A stretch of 64,000 nucleotides of DNA, taken from NCBI GenBank assembly GCA_037013685.1, contig CM072919.1, positions 27,563,325-27,627,324 of the forward strand, read 5' to 3'. The translations under genes and the position numbers were made by a program. A model generated the notes under the pieces. That model saw only the letters and a list, made by a program, of their open reading frames with translations. It was not told the DNA's origin and made no database searches. This document shows, piece after piece, positions 1 to 12,200 of the stretch. This DNA comes from Acridotheres tristis (taxonomy: Eukaryota; Chordata; Aves; Passeriformes; Sturnidae). How positions within the stretch are numbered: the first letter of the stretch is position 1; each line of letters starts with the position of its first letter.

Positions 1-2737
1 AATAAATACAGTGAAAAAAAAAGAAAAATATTTTCCTTCCCATAGAATCTCTAGCCCTGGGACATGTAACAAGCCCAACAAGCAAGTGTACTTGTATCAG
101 GAGGAGTCAGTCGTTTACAGTCATGAGATAATGGTTTGATCAGAAGTGCAGCTGGAGACTAAAGCAAGTCCTTTCCTGCAGTGTTTGTATTCTTCAGACT
201 GAACACATCTGTTGGGAAAAGTTAAGAAGAAATGGAGAAGGGCCTGGATTGCTTAAATAAAAGATTTACTGAGAAATTGGATAACTACCAAATATACCTT
301 CAATTCTTGCAGGATTTTTTTTTTTTTAAGGACTGGGATTTGTGTAAAAGACAAGCCTTTCTGCACTATGTTTCTAGAAGTATCTTTCTTACTTAGAAAA
401 AAATTCAGTCACTGCTCTTTGCTGAGGCAGAGAACAGTTTTGGGAAGACAAGAGTGGAAAAGAGTTGAGGAGGAATTATAGTATAGAGCATTTTAATGCT
501 GGAAGCAGCCTGTTTGTGTTTTCTCTTCACCATGCAGATACATGCTTCTTTTATATTTCCCCTGACATGCTTAAGAGACTACAGCTCAAAATCACAGTTA
601 CATGCACACAGGTCCAACAGCCACCCCATTCCCCATCTCTTCCCAACTTCAGACCTGCTGATGGCATGCCATGGACTTGGCCCTACACCACTAAATGTAA
701 AGGGCCCCTCTCCTTTTTTCCACTTTGGCCTGCAGTCTCTATGTGACCAACCTCTTGATTTCCAGGTCACCACTGATACTGGCAATTAAAGCTCAACTAG
801 AAATTGTTTGCCATGTCATCATCCCGTACTTCTTCTCCCTATTTGTTCTTTTGATACGCTGCTTTTCATCATCCACATTCTTTGACTATTTCACTGTTTT
901 ATAGATGTAACTCCTTGACAAAATGGTCACAAAGTTTCAGCTGCTGGTTTCATGTCAGCACTTCAGGTTTCCCTCACATACGTCCTACCCTTGAAGCTCA
1001 ATGTTTGGTTCCTCACTGCTACACTAAGCAGTCTCTACTTTTCTTGGACCTCCAGTGACTCCCATTTAGACCAATCTCCTCACACATTCAGACTTTGTTG
1101 ATTCCTCACTCCCTGGTGGTGACATATTTTGAAGCTGCTCTCCTTAATAGGACAGAAAGGAATAGTCGAGGAAATTAAAATCCAAGTTTAAGGAAAAGAA
1201 ATTTCTGGAAATTGTGTAACTGTTCCTGCAAAATGCATGCACCTTGCTGTTGGTTACTGGCTTTTGAAATGTCTGAGCTTGCAGTTTTGCTCTGTTCTAG
1301 TTAAAGGATTTGGACCTCTGTGTAACTTGCATCAAGTCATAGTAGGCATTTGATCTATGGGGAAAACAATTAACATAAATGCATGCCGAAGCAGAAAGCA
1401 TGTAGTTCATGAAGTTGGTGTCTAAAATTAACAGTTGTAGGAAGCACAGGCTGCTTGGGGTTGAAGAGGATTGTTTTAATGTATTGTCCATCACGGAAAA
1501 TGGGTTTTCACTATGCAGTTTACTGTTCTTTGTAAAATCCTCTGATTCATAATTAAATACAACACTATGATTTTTGCAGCTTGGGTTCCTTTTCTGCAGA
1601 ATAATGTGTAGGCTGCACTTTGAGGAGACAGTCTCATAATAAAGAGTGGCATTTGAAAAATAAATTATTTTTTTAATTATCTGATGCTTTCCATCACTTG
1701 GTGTTAAAGCTGTCAAATGTTAGGAAGTTTAAAGCCAGGGTTTATGTTTACCGTTTTAAAGTTGTGATAAAGCAAAGGGAGAGTCAAAAGAGAATCACAC
1801 TGCCTGCATGATGCAGGGAATTTGCACCTGCCAGTCAGCAGTAGGAAACTGGCCTCATGTATTATTGAGGATACAGAGAGTTGAGCACTGGAAATGTGCT
1901 GTCCCAGAGCTGCCAACACTGTTTGTGGCTGACAATAATGCTGTAACAGTAATGGCTGTAACATGGCAGTACATGGCTGTAACAGAGGAGGCATGAGATG
2001 CAGGTTTTGTGAAGAGCTTTATAGAGCATCTGCCCAGCTGCCTTGTCTCAAGCAAGTGCATTAGCTTATCATTTTTGTGAATGCTAATTTAAATGATCAG
2101 TGTACAATACAAAAATGCATAATCGTGCTAGGGAAGGAGGGAGTTTCTTGGGCGTTCTCTATCTCAACTTGAATATTAAACCCTCTTTCTAGTCTGAATA
2201 CACAGTTGAGGACATGTGACATACATCACTGCAGTTAACTGAGAAGTCCTGAGCTTTTAGAAACCTCAGTTACCATTCTGAAACTTCAGTTCCTTTGCAC
2301 AGAGTGTGTTTCCAGGGCTGATACTGGACAGTAGCCATTCCCCTTACATCACACAGACATGCAACAAGGCAAGACCACATATCTCAAATTCCCCCATCTT
2401 AGTTATAAGAAATATGTAAACTCTGATGTTATTTACAAGAAATGTGTTTTAAAACTAATTTCTTAGTCCAGACATTCAGTGATGAAATGCAGTTGACAGC
2501 TTTTCTCCTAGTTTCAGCCCTATTCAGCCTGTTACCAAAGGCAGATATTTGGCCATGAAAGAACTACAAACATATTATATGTGTAGACTCTTTATAATAG
2601 ACTCTGCTATTATATGAGGAAATAAATTTTCAGTCTTAACCCCTAACCAGGCTACTTAATCCAGAGGACACAGATCAAGTGGACGAGTATTTTTGTAAGG
2701 CCTGTGACATTAAAAGAGGGGAAATTTGATGGGTACA
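1..2737. other. Intergenic DNA, no gene recognised
   Basis: AT-rich sequence beyond the 3' end of SLF1. The short open frames here have no recognisable domain and no splice context, and none resembles MCTP1, the gene expected downstream of SLF1 in human. I see no structured RNA, no recognisable mobile element and no notable tandem repeat. Confidence 0.6.
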
Positions 2738-2779
2738 CTATTTGATGGTTAAGGAATTGGCTGAATGGCTGCACTCAAC

Positions 2780-2975
2780 AAACAGCTCTATGTTGAAATA
2801 GGGAACAGTAGTAAGTGGTGTGGTTGAGGGGTCTGTCCCAGGACCAATACTATTCAATGTCACTATCAATGACGTAGTAGGATTGAGCGTATTCTTGACA
2901 TATTTGCAGATGGCACCAAGCTGAGTGGTGCAGTTGATCTGCTGGAGAGTAGGGATGTGTATCAGTTTTTCAAAA
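2780..2975 (+). mobile_element. CR1 LINE fragment (reverse transcriptase part)
   Basis: The plus strand keeps the CR1 stretch between the 'GSVLGP'-like segment and the 'FADDTKL'-like segment of the reverse transcriptase. It can be read as nucleotide similarity (ggaccaatactattcaatgt, then gcagatggcaccaagctgag) but frameshifts break the frame. It is a short, old, non-functional relic with neither the 5' part nor the 3' tail. Confidence 0.65.
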
Positions 2976-3659
2976 ATCAAGTGTCTTTTGACTGATGAAA
3001 GAAGGATATGGCTTTAAAAACTTGCATGGTTTATGTTCAGAGTAGAGCTGAAAGCATCCTATAACCCAAACCCACAGCTAAAACACTATGAGGGGTCAGG
3101 AAGATGAGCAGGTGATATCAAAGCTTCCCACTCATCAAAGGAAACAGATGGGAAAGCCAATCTTACATTGCAGCTTTTCTAAAATGAAGACTATGTTTCC
3201 ATAAGGACTGATAAAACACCTTCAGTTTCTCATAAACTGTAGAAATGTTTGGAGGCCATATTCCCACCTCAGAAAGAAGTCTTACTCTGGTAACAGAGGC
3301 AGTAACTAACAGAGTGTCAGTAAAGACCTGAACACTTGGCAGAAGTTGACCTCTACCAGCAGGGGACATGGGGCAGCTTCAGCAAGGCTGCTGGAGGGCA
3401 AGTGCAGACATGCCGAGCTGTGACTGTGACAACCACAGCTCAGATGACCTGAAACTTCCCCTGCTGCATGTCCTTAGTGTAAGTGTAGTGGTATGGCACT
3501 TACCCTAGACAGGAAACTGCAATTTTACTTTCTGTTTAGTACGGGTGGACTCAAACACATGATGCATATTTCCTAAGATGATGCTCTGGTAGACATAAGG
3601 TTGTTCAGATGAAGGAAGAGGGATAGTATATCTCATCAATTAGAGTATGGATCCTCTTG

Positions 3660-5710
3660 CAGCTGGAGCTCAGTGAAACAGAAGATCCAGGACTGACTGG
3701 TCAAGAGATAGCAGAGGGAGAGGGGGGGGGTCTCTCAGAGGACCCTTCTGCTATAACACCACACCAGTCAGAACCCTGTGACCCTCCATCCATGAGGTGA
3801 ATCCTGAACTGAGACCCAGTGAGTGGCCAGCAAGACTCGCTCACCCTTTAATAGCCCTGTGTGGCCCAGTGCGTGTCCAGTGGAGAGTGGAGACTGACAG
3901 TGGACTACTGTGGTCTGAAGGAAGTCACACCACCACTGAATGCTGCTGTACCAGACGTGATGGAACTTCAGTATGGACTGGAGCCCAAGGCAGCAAAGTG
4001 GTGTCACCACTGACATTGCAAATGTGTTTTTCTCCATGTCTTCAGCAGCAGAGTGCAGGACATAGCATTTTTGGGTTTTTTTTGCATCCAATACACCTGG
4101 AACCAACTGTCCCAGGGGTGGAAATCCAGGCCCACTATTTGCATTGGACTGATCCAGACTGCTCTGGAAAAAGCTGAGGCTCCAGAACACTTGCAATGCA
4201 TTGAGGATGTCACTGTGTGGGACAATACAGCAGAGAAAGTTTTTGAGGAAGAAATCCTTCTGAAATAGACAATAATAGAAATCCTTCTGAATAATTTTGC
4301 CATAAACCATAGCAAGGTCAAGGGACATGTCCAGGAAATTCAATTTGTAGGAGAAAAATGGCAAGATGGAGACATCAGATTCCTAAATGGTCAATAAAGT
4401 AACAGCTGTGTCCTCACCAACCATCAGGAAGGAAACACAAACTTTCCTAGGTGCTGTGGGTTTCTGGAAGATGCACATTCTAGAATACAATGAGATTGTC
4501 ATGTGACCCAGAAAAAGAATGATTTTAAGTGACAAGCTTTTAAACAAATCAAACAGGAGATTGTTGATGCAGAAGCCCTGGGGCCAGTCAGGACAGCAAA
4601 GAAGTCAAAAACGGCTCTACACTGCAGATAGGGAGAATTGTCCTTCCTGGAGTCTCTGGAAGAATAACCAAGGAGACTAGAAGATGAACCCTGGGATTCT
4701 GGAGTCAGAGATACAGAGGATCTGAGGCCTACACTCTAACTAAAAAAAAGAGAATCTGGCAGATTCTGAAGGAGTTCAAGCTGCTTCAGAAGTGTTTGGC
4801 AACAAAGCACAGCTCCTCCTGGCATCCTGACTGCCAGTGCAGGGCAGGACGTGCAAAGGAAAAGACTCTTCCACACATCACGCCACTAATACTATGTGGA
4901 GTAAGTGGATTGCACCAATCACACAGTGAGCTCAAACAGCAAGCCCCATTTGCCCAGGGATCTTTGAAGTCACATGAACTGGCCTGAAGGTGAAAATTTC
5001 AGACTTTCTTCATCATCATAGGAGGAGAAGGTCACATGTGCTGACATAGTCCCTCCATATAATCAGATACCAGGAAAAGAAAAGCAATACACTCTCTTTT
5101 CTGATGGCTCCTGCCATGTTGTAGGGCTACATGAAAATAAAAAGCTGCCGTATGATGTTCTATGTGGCAAGTCACAGAAGCTATGGAGCAACAAGGGGCA
5201 CCCAGTCAGGTTGCAGAGCTGAAAACCCATCCAGCTGGCTTTAGATATCACTGAATCAGAGACACGGCCAGTGCTCTACCTCTACACTGACTTGTGGGTA
5301 GTAGCAAATGTTCTGTAGGGATGGCTAGACCACACAGATGAATTGTGGCGAGACATCACTACCCAGGTAGAGAAGCTGGCTGTGAAAGTACATCTAGTTA
5401 GATGCACATGCACCCAGAAGTTGGGCTACTGAAGAGCATCACAGCAAGGGATAGATAGATTGGGCTGTCAAGATTAAAGTGTCTCAGGTGGATCTGGACT
5501 GGCAGCACAAGGGTGAATTATTTCTGGTTGGTGGGCCCATGATGCCACAGGCCATCAGGGAAGAGATGCAACATATAGATGGGCTCATGGCTTAACTATG
5601 GGGTGGATTTAACAGTAGACACTATTTCCAAGGTGATCCATTGCTGTGAAACATGCACTGTCATCAAGCAGGCCAAGCAGGTACAGCCCCTGCAGTGTGG
5701 TGGATGATGT
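3660..5710 (+). mobile_element. Decayed ERV-L-like (class III) pol remnant
   Basis: The plus strand carries scattered retroviral pol segments in the normal order. Reverse transcriptase similarity runs at about 4,020-4,500, including a tract beginning PEHLQCIEDV near 4,185. RNase H similarity (YTDLWVVAN) lies near 5,280. The integrase zinc-binding region (CCETC) lies near 5,645. Stops and frameshifts separate the segments. The reverse transcriptase catalytic position, normally Tyr-x-Asp-Asp, reads Cys-Ile-Glu-Asp, so the enzyme is dead. I could not identify gag, env or an intact LTR pair. Placement in class III rests on the overall resemblance of these segments to avian ERV-L pol. Confidence 0.7.
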
Positions 5711-8430
5711 ATTTCCCCAAAATATAAAAATGGGGAGGTTTGGCATGTTAACTACCTTACAGAGCACTGAGGTTCTTGTGGTCATGCTGTCCCTGTCTTC
5801 TGTTTCTTTCTCTGTCTCTCTCGTTCCCTCTCTGCTCCTTTTCCTATCCCCCTTTTGTAGGAACACTTACCCTTCTTTATCAGTAAACGGGTCTCAGATA
5901 TCATACTGCTGCATTTACACTTTATTCTCGTCCGAGAAATCTAGCTAAAAGAATTCTCCCCAACTGCCCCTTTTCTAGTGGGACGGGATGCAGCGAGTAT
6001 ACAACACTGAAATTAGTGCTTAATGCAACCTTTTGGTCAGCTCTCAAAGCTTGACCAACATCTTCGTGTGCCACTGAAATTCCTGACTGCATTGTCCTCT
6101 ACCCTTTGTTTTACTGCTATCAATTTTGCTCTGTTACTCACCTGACTGGGAAGCAGCATTGCAGCAGCAGCATCTGGTACATATTCTCCAATTATATGCT
6201 GAACATGAAAAACAATCAGTAACTTTTTAAAGGCCTAGGAAAAATTCAATTGAAGGTGAAGACACCTTTGTGTTTCTGAAGTATGTCAGTGTGTGAAACG
6301 TGGGCATTTAGAGAAGAAGGCTGATGTTATTTGTTCTTTTAGCTAAGACAGGGAGACACCCTACATACCAAGAGAGATTTTAAACGTATAAAACTAAACT
6401 GCAATAACTGGGCAATAATAGGAAAACTTTCAGTGTATGACCCTTAAACTAAGAGAACTTTAAAACAAAATTATGTTACCATTTAAAGACGGATGATGTG
6501 CACAATGTTTAAGATGGTACTCATTCTGGAGCATTAATTCACATATTTGCTAACTTTTGACTGTTTTGTTTTCCAATGTTAATATGTTACCTACATTATC
6601 TTGGGGGGAGGTACTTTAAATTGCTTCAAATAGCAAAGTATGACTTTTTAAATGATTGATGTCCAGTTCTTTCTAAATTGTATAAATAATTACAAATAAT
6701 TGAATAAATAAATAAATCACCATTAGGCCAAAATGAATGAAATGAAAGCTTTTCCTGCTTTCATTTCAGTCACAGGTCTATTATGTTAGAATTATGAATA
6801 TTCTACAGGATTTGCTTTTGAGACCCACCAGAATTTTTTCAGGGTCCTCTGAGTCCCACTTATTTAAAATTCACAGTTATGCATCAAATTATTGACTAAA
6901 GCAAATGTTAATAGTGTAAACTTAAATGTATGTTTTGCAGTCCTTAGAAAGCACACATGTAACATTTCTTTCATTGTGTCCCATGAAAGGAAGTACTGAA
7001 GTTTATTAGACCATTTAATATATGACAAAGGTTTTTTGGTGTTTCTTTCTTACTAGAGAAATATTAAAAGTGCACAGACAGAAACAAATCCAATATGCAC
7101 TGACCTTTTAGTCTATTAGGCCAGGCTGTTCTGCCTGCATGTATAAAATTAATAATTGGTCATTAATAAGCATAGAACATTTGTACGGAAGGTCTGGCTC
7201 CAAAGTCAGCTTGGTTTGAGTATCTTCTGTGGATTGCTCTAAGATCATACATCTCAGCTGCAGAAAGGCTAAATGCAAATTTTAATGTGCTGCATGCCAG
7301 TGCATCAATGGAACTTGATCTGGAATTTGGAATGTTGCTTATTTGTATCTGTCTTTGGCAGGCTAAATTTTTAGGTCACCTATTAGAAAAAAATAAATCA
7401 GGTATCCTCACTCCAAAGCAGCTCTTATTTCTCTTTGCTTGGAAGGGAAAGAAATAAACTTCTGCTCGAGTGTCTCTCCTCCAGACCCTAGTGTGGAATT
7501 ATTTAGATCTCTACAAAGATGCAAGGCAAGAATTGTAGTTGTTTCTGTAAAATGAGCAATAAGAGCTCCCCAAAACATGTAACTCTTCTACAACCCCAGA
7601 ACCATAAGCACAATTAGGTAATTCAGCTGCCTTGCCTTCAATACCTTTTAAAGAACAGTGTGGGAATTTCTCTTTTTCTTAAAATTAATTTAAAAGTCTA
7701 TCTAATAGAATATGTAGTATACAATCCTAAATTGATAGGTTAGAGCATTAATTTAGAGGAATTTACCATGTGTAGTTTGCATGTACTCACAGAATGGAGA
7801 ACAAAAGTTTCATATTAAATAGGGCATAATTTTTAAGGATATGCATACTTAGTGTCAGAATACGATGTCTGGTATATACTTAAACTCCTGTCCTATCCTT
7901 TGTAAATTCTTCTGCAGACATAACTAGATGTGTGGCACTGCTTCCACCTGCATCTTCCTTTGAGATAGTCCCAGGAGTGTTACCAGATAATTACACGCTG
8001 GAGTAATAGTTTTATCAAATCACTGTGAGCCAGCATGAGTTGGAGCAGAGCCAAGGACAGCCTTAAGTTTTCCTGAGGGTGAATTCAGTTCTTCAAAGCA
8101 TAATTGACTTGGGAAGCAGCAAGTGGTACCCACTGGAGTTTTGCAGATCACCCAAGTGTCTGAGCCAGACTCCTTCACTTGGTCACTGCACAAATGAACG
8201 AGACTACACGCAACATAGTGCTGATGAGGAACAATGTTTTCCACACATCTTTGCGTGACCATTTCTGTCAAACAAAGGCACAGAGAATGTTATATATTGA
8301 TTCTGTAAACATAGTGCCTTCTCTTTTAAATTTTGAAACATGCAACTAATTTACATAATATAATTTAATTTTTATATGACAAGGATAAATATGATGAAAA
8401 TGGATAGAAGGAATTTGCTTTTCCATATGT
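5711..8430. other. Intergenic DNA between ERV remnant and SLF1 3' end
   Basis: Mostly AT-rich unique-looking sequence. A pyrimidine-rich tract at about 5,785-5,860 may belong to the 3' end of the adjoining ERV relic, but I cannot show LTR boundaries. A short open frame on the minus strand at 8,020-8,271 has no recognisable domain and lies beyond the SLF1 stop and poly(A) signals. Confidence 0.5.
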
Positions 8431-8431
8431 T

Positions 8432-8467
8432 TTTATTTCATGACATATTTATAATATTAGCTTTATT
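8432..8467 (-). terminator. SLF1: Candidate SLF1 poly(A) signals
   Basis: Two AATAAA hexamers occur on the minus strand (seen as TTTATT at 8,462-8,467 and 8,432-8,437), about 260-300 nt past the SLF1 stop codon at 8,729-8,731. Either could end the transcript, giving a 3' UTR of roughly 0.3 kb. RNA 3'-end data would be needed to choose. Confidence 0.5.
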
Positions 8468-8728
8468 AAGGGATATCACACAAGCCTTTCTCAAGAAATG
8501 AAACAATCAACTGCTTGGTTTAAATTTAGGGTCACCACCTTTGAAAACCAAAGAGAAATACAGCACGAGGCACGTAAAAAACCCCCAAACTTCCAAGACA
8601 GATAATACAAAGTTTAACTGAGTGTAAATGATACAGCACATTCCCAAGATCACACACACACAGATCTGTCAGGTAAGTAGAAGGTAGTAACACTCAAGAT
8701 TCAGCCAATGTGGCTTGGAATTTAACTG

Positions 8729-9219
8729 CTAGAACGATTTAGCCACTTGACATGGTTCTACCATAGTTTCCAGAACTGTTAATAAGGCTTTTGCATGTTC
8801 GCCAGGGAAGAACAACATGCTTTCAGATATTTCTTGAAGAAACTGTGGTAGTTTTTCGAAAGTTTCTAGCTCTTTAAAATATGTCTGTACCAACCAATCT
8901 CTAGAAAATGCATTTTTCATCTTAGAGCTACCACAAACCATTTCTGGAGGTACATTTGAACAAACTGCTGCTCTCAGAGTTACAGTCAGGGGCGTAGACA
9001 AATTATAAACTGAACAAAAATTCAGCAGCATCTTAGTAAATAAAATTAAACACAGTTCTTTCCTCTGATTGCAACTATCTTGTTCTCTGCATTCATAGAA
9101 GTTTTCAATGCTCTCTTCTGGATAAACAAGATTCAAAAGTTCTTCCTTTACTGTGACTGACTCAACATAATCCAGTGGCAGCTTGCCATCAGAGCTCCTT
9201 TGCTCTAGAAGGACTGGCC
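8729..9219 (-). CDS. SLF1: SLF1 last coding exon (C-terminal domain)
   Basis: 491 nt, entered in phase 1, ending in TAG at 8,729-8,731. It begins GPVLLEQRSSDGKLPLDYVE, continues with a conserved MLLNFCSVYNLS block and SRDWLVQTYFKELETFEKLP, and ends CQVAKSF. The acceptor is ttttccctaaag. An open frame extends upstream to 9,283, but that part is intron. Confidence 0.96.
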
Positions 9220-12200
9220 CTTTAGGGAAAATATAAACATTAATAACAACAGCACATTTTGTGATGAATTGGCAGCTGAACAAGATTTTGGGTTGCTTAT
9301 TGCCAGAAGCCAGGTGTCTATTTAATTCTTTTTTTGTACCAAGTTATGTTAACATAACAGATGACTTAGATATTTGCAACACAAGGTAGAATGTATAGAG
9401 AGATCCTTTGTAATGATTTCTTTACAATATTGTCTTAACTTGCATAGAGTAAGCAAAAATGTAATGTTATTACTTTTGTAATATTCTGTTAAGTACTTTG
9501 TAGACCGCGCTATTTGCTGACACTGACTTCAAATTAAAGTCATGTTACTATGATGGTGTTCATTTTACTTTTCTGGATGGTGTGGCCATCTTGCTTTATG
9601 CTATGCAGCAACGTAAACTATTGGGGTAGGAATCCAAGTCTTCCCCAACAACTGAGTTTCAAAATTTGATCTTAACAGACTTCTGAAACACAAAACATAA
9701 TTACTATAATAAATAGATTTAAAGTAAGTAAATGGGTCACGTTTATTTGTTCAGAACTAGTCTGAACAAATAAATCTTTTTGGTATTTCCTGTTTATTAG
9801 TACAAGGGACTTATTAATATTTAAATAGCTTACACATCTCTTGGAAGTTTAAGAAAGGCTGCATCAGTAAGAAAAAATGAAAGCTGTTAAGACACTACAA
9901 GAGTTTTTAAAATATGAACACATCAGGAATCTTCTTACATAAATTTGTACTACTATGCTAAAGTAATGATGTCATATTAACATGAATTCTTCAGAAATAT
10001 ATTTTAATGACAAAAGCTAAAATCTCACATTACACATCCATAATAGATATTTTAACTTTGTTCCGATTAAAGCTGTATTATTACTGATTATTTAGTATCA
10101 TTAACTTCTGCAAGCTAAAGGCATTTGGAGACAGAAAGTAGATATGTTTTTAAAGAGATCTGTTCTAAATTATTGAGCTTAGTAAATTCACACTGAATAG
10201 GTAACATGCTTCCTACCATGGGCTTGTCAGTTACTTGACAGGCCATAACTCAGAGTGTGACAAAGGCAAAGATAAAGATACACACAGAAAAAGATACACT
10301 TGCCAGAAAACCCTGATGAATGCAAGTGCAAGTAGAGCTCGTCCCCTATGATAACAAGATCATCCACTACCTGTTCTTCACAATAGCCTAGGAAAAATGC
10401 ACATCTGTCAATGCAATGCCATTTCCAGTGAGGAGCTGGGCTTTCTATAATATTGGCTATTGCATCACTTCAACTGATAGAACTGAGCCCAGGTATTGGC
10501 TTAGCATGTTAGATGCCAAGGTGACATAATTCAGTAGAGATATAAAATACCTGAGAGCCATAGAACTGAGACTCAGTAAACAGAGGTAGAACTGCAGACG
10601 GAATGTATTGATTATGAGCTGGTGCTTGCACAACAGACACAGACACAGCCTTTAGGGGGCAGGAGAAGACTGTAAATACAGAGGGTCATATGCCAAGAAT
10701 GTATTAAAATTTAGTTTCTCTACCTTAATTAACAGGCTGTCTAAATACTCTCTTCTGCCTCATAATTAAACACAGAATGATTTTTACCGAAAGAATCTGG
10801 ACTTGGCATATAAAGCACAGTTTACACTGACACAGTAGGGCAATGGTATAGATACTGCAAACACTCATTTTAGTAAATTATTTGAAAGAAGGAAGAGTTG
10901 CTGTCCAAGACCATTCTTTGTGGCTATTTGGTTTTTTTTAAACATGCTAAATTAAATATATTGATACAGTACATACTTCAAGATACAAACACCCTGTCTC
11001 TGAACAAAAAGTATTGCTTAAAACATTGTGTGCTTGCCTTAGGGGCAAAGTACCTTTTTAGAAACTAAGGCATCCCTCTCACTATTATCCCTAAACAGCA
11101 GTTACCATGATTACAACGCTGATTACTTTCTTAAACTAATTACCAACCTAATTGTGTTCTTCAGAGACCATCACATTAATTTTCACAAATGCTGAAAAAT
11201 TTATGTTGAAATACATGGATATATAGAGATTTAACTGGTCTGTTTTTGTGTTGTGGTAAAAATAGATCAAAACAATAGAAAATACTTAGCTTTGATTGGT
11301 GGGTAGGTAATCTTTACTTTCATTAGTGGAGAATTTAGTTGCAATGCATATGGTGTAAAATGCAGGATAAAAACATTACCATATTGGAAAAACATGTGGA
11401 AATCCTGGTTAATTTCATATTCAGCTGATCAAGATAAGTGTGAAAGCAGTATTATTTTTATTGTAAACAAATCAGCTTGGCTTGAAAATGTTTTAAAATA
11501 TTTCATAATAACTTTGTATTTTAGGAAACTATCAAGAAAAACACTGAGAACTTCATAGGGATTCGGAACAGTGGATAATTTCCCTAAATCAGTTTAGCAT
11601 AAATGCACTCACCCCCATGCTGAAGTAGCAGCTTGCCAATTTCTACATATCCATTTAACAGTGCATCATGCAAAGGAGTCACCCCATCCACTTGACTGAG
11701 CAGGTCTACCTCTGGACAACGCTCCAGAATTTCACGGACACACACTGTGCTACCATGGTTACAGGCTTCATGTAAAGGCGTCCAGCCAGCATAATCTGAA
11801 TTATAAATCAAGGGAAGTTTTAAAACAGCAGAAGTAGCACTGAAATGTTAATAATGTCATTCATTAGACAGGAAAAAAATTTACTTTTTTAGTATTCATT
11901 ACAGCTGGAATGGCAGCTTGTGATTTCAAAACAAGAAATTCTATAAAAACATCTGAAAAAAATAGCATTCTTAAAAATCAGTAGAAATGTGATGTTAAAA
12001 TACACTTCAGTTATAAATTCATCTTACCTTAATGTTTGCTGTCAAGTCCTCATTTTGTATTATTTTTAAGAGTTTTAGATTATATAAATACAAACTTGTT
12101 ACCAAACAGATACTAATAGAGTTCTTTGTGCGTCCTAATTTCTCAGTTCCGTAGAGAAAATGGATAACTTACCTCTAACATTAATGTCTGTTCCCGGCAA

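Noticed and set aside
1297..1994. Minus-strand open frames of 139 and 93 codons
   Set aside because: No domain, no splice context and no resemblance to genes expected near SLF1.
9220..9283. Extension of the SLF1 last exon upstream to an in-frame Met
   Set aside because: The acceptor ttttccctaaag at 9,220 and the match to human GPVLL mark this part as intron.
11584..11612. Extension of the ankyrin exon to a stop codon (residues after QHGG)
   Set aside because: The frame runs through a consensus donor (gtgagt); splicing to the last exon gives the family sequence HGGPVLL.
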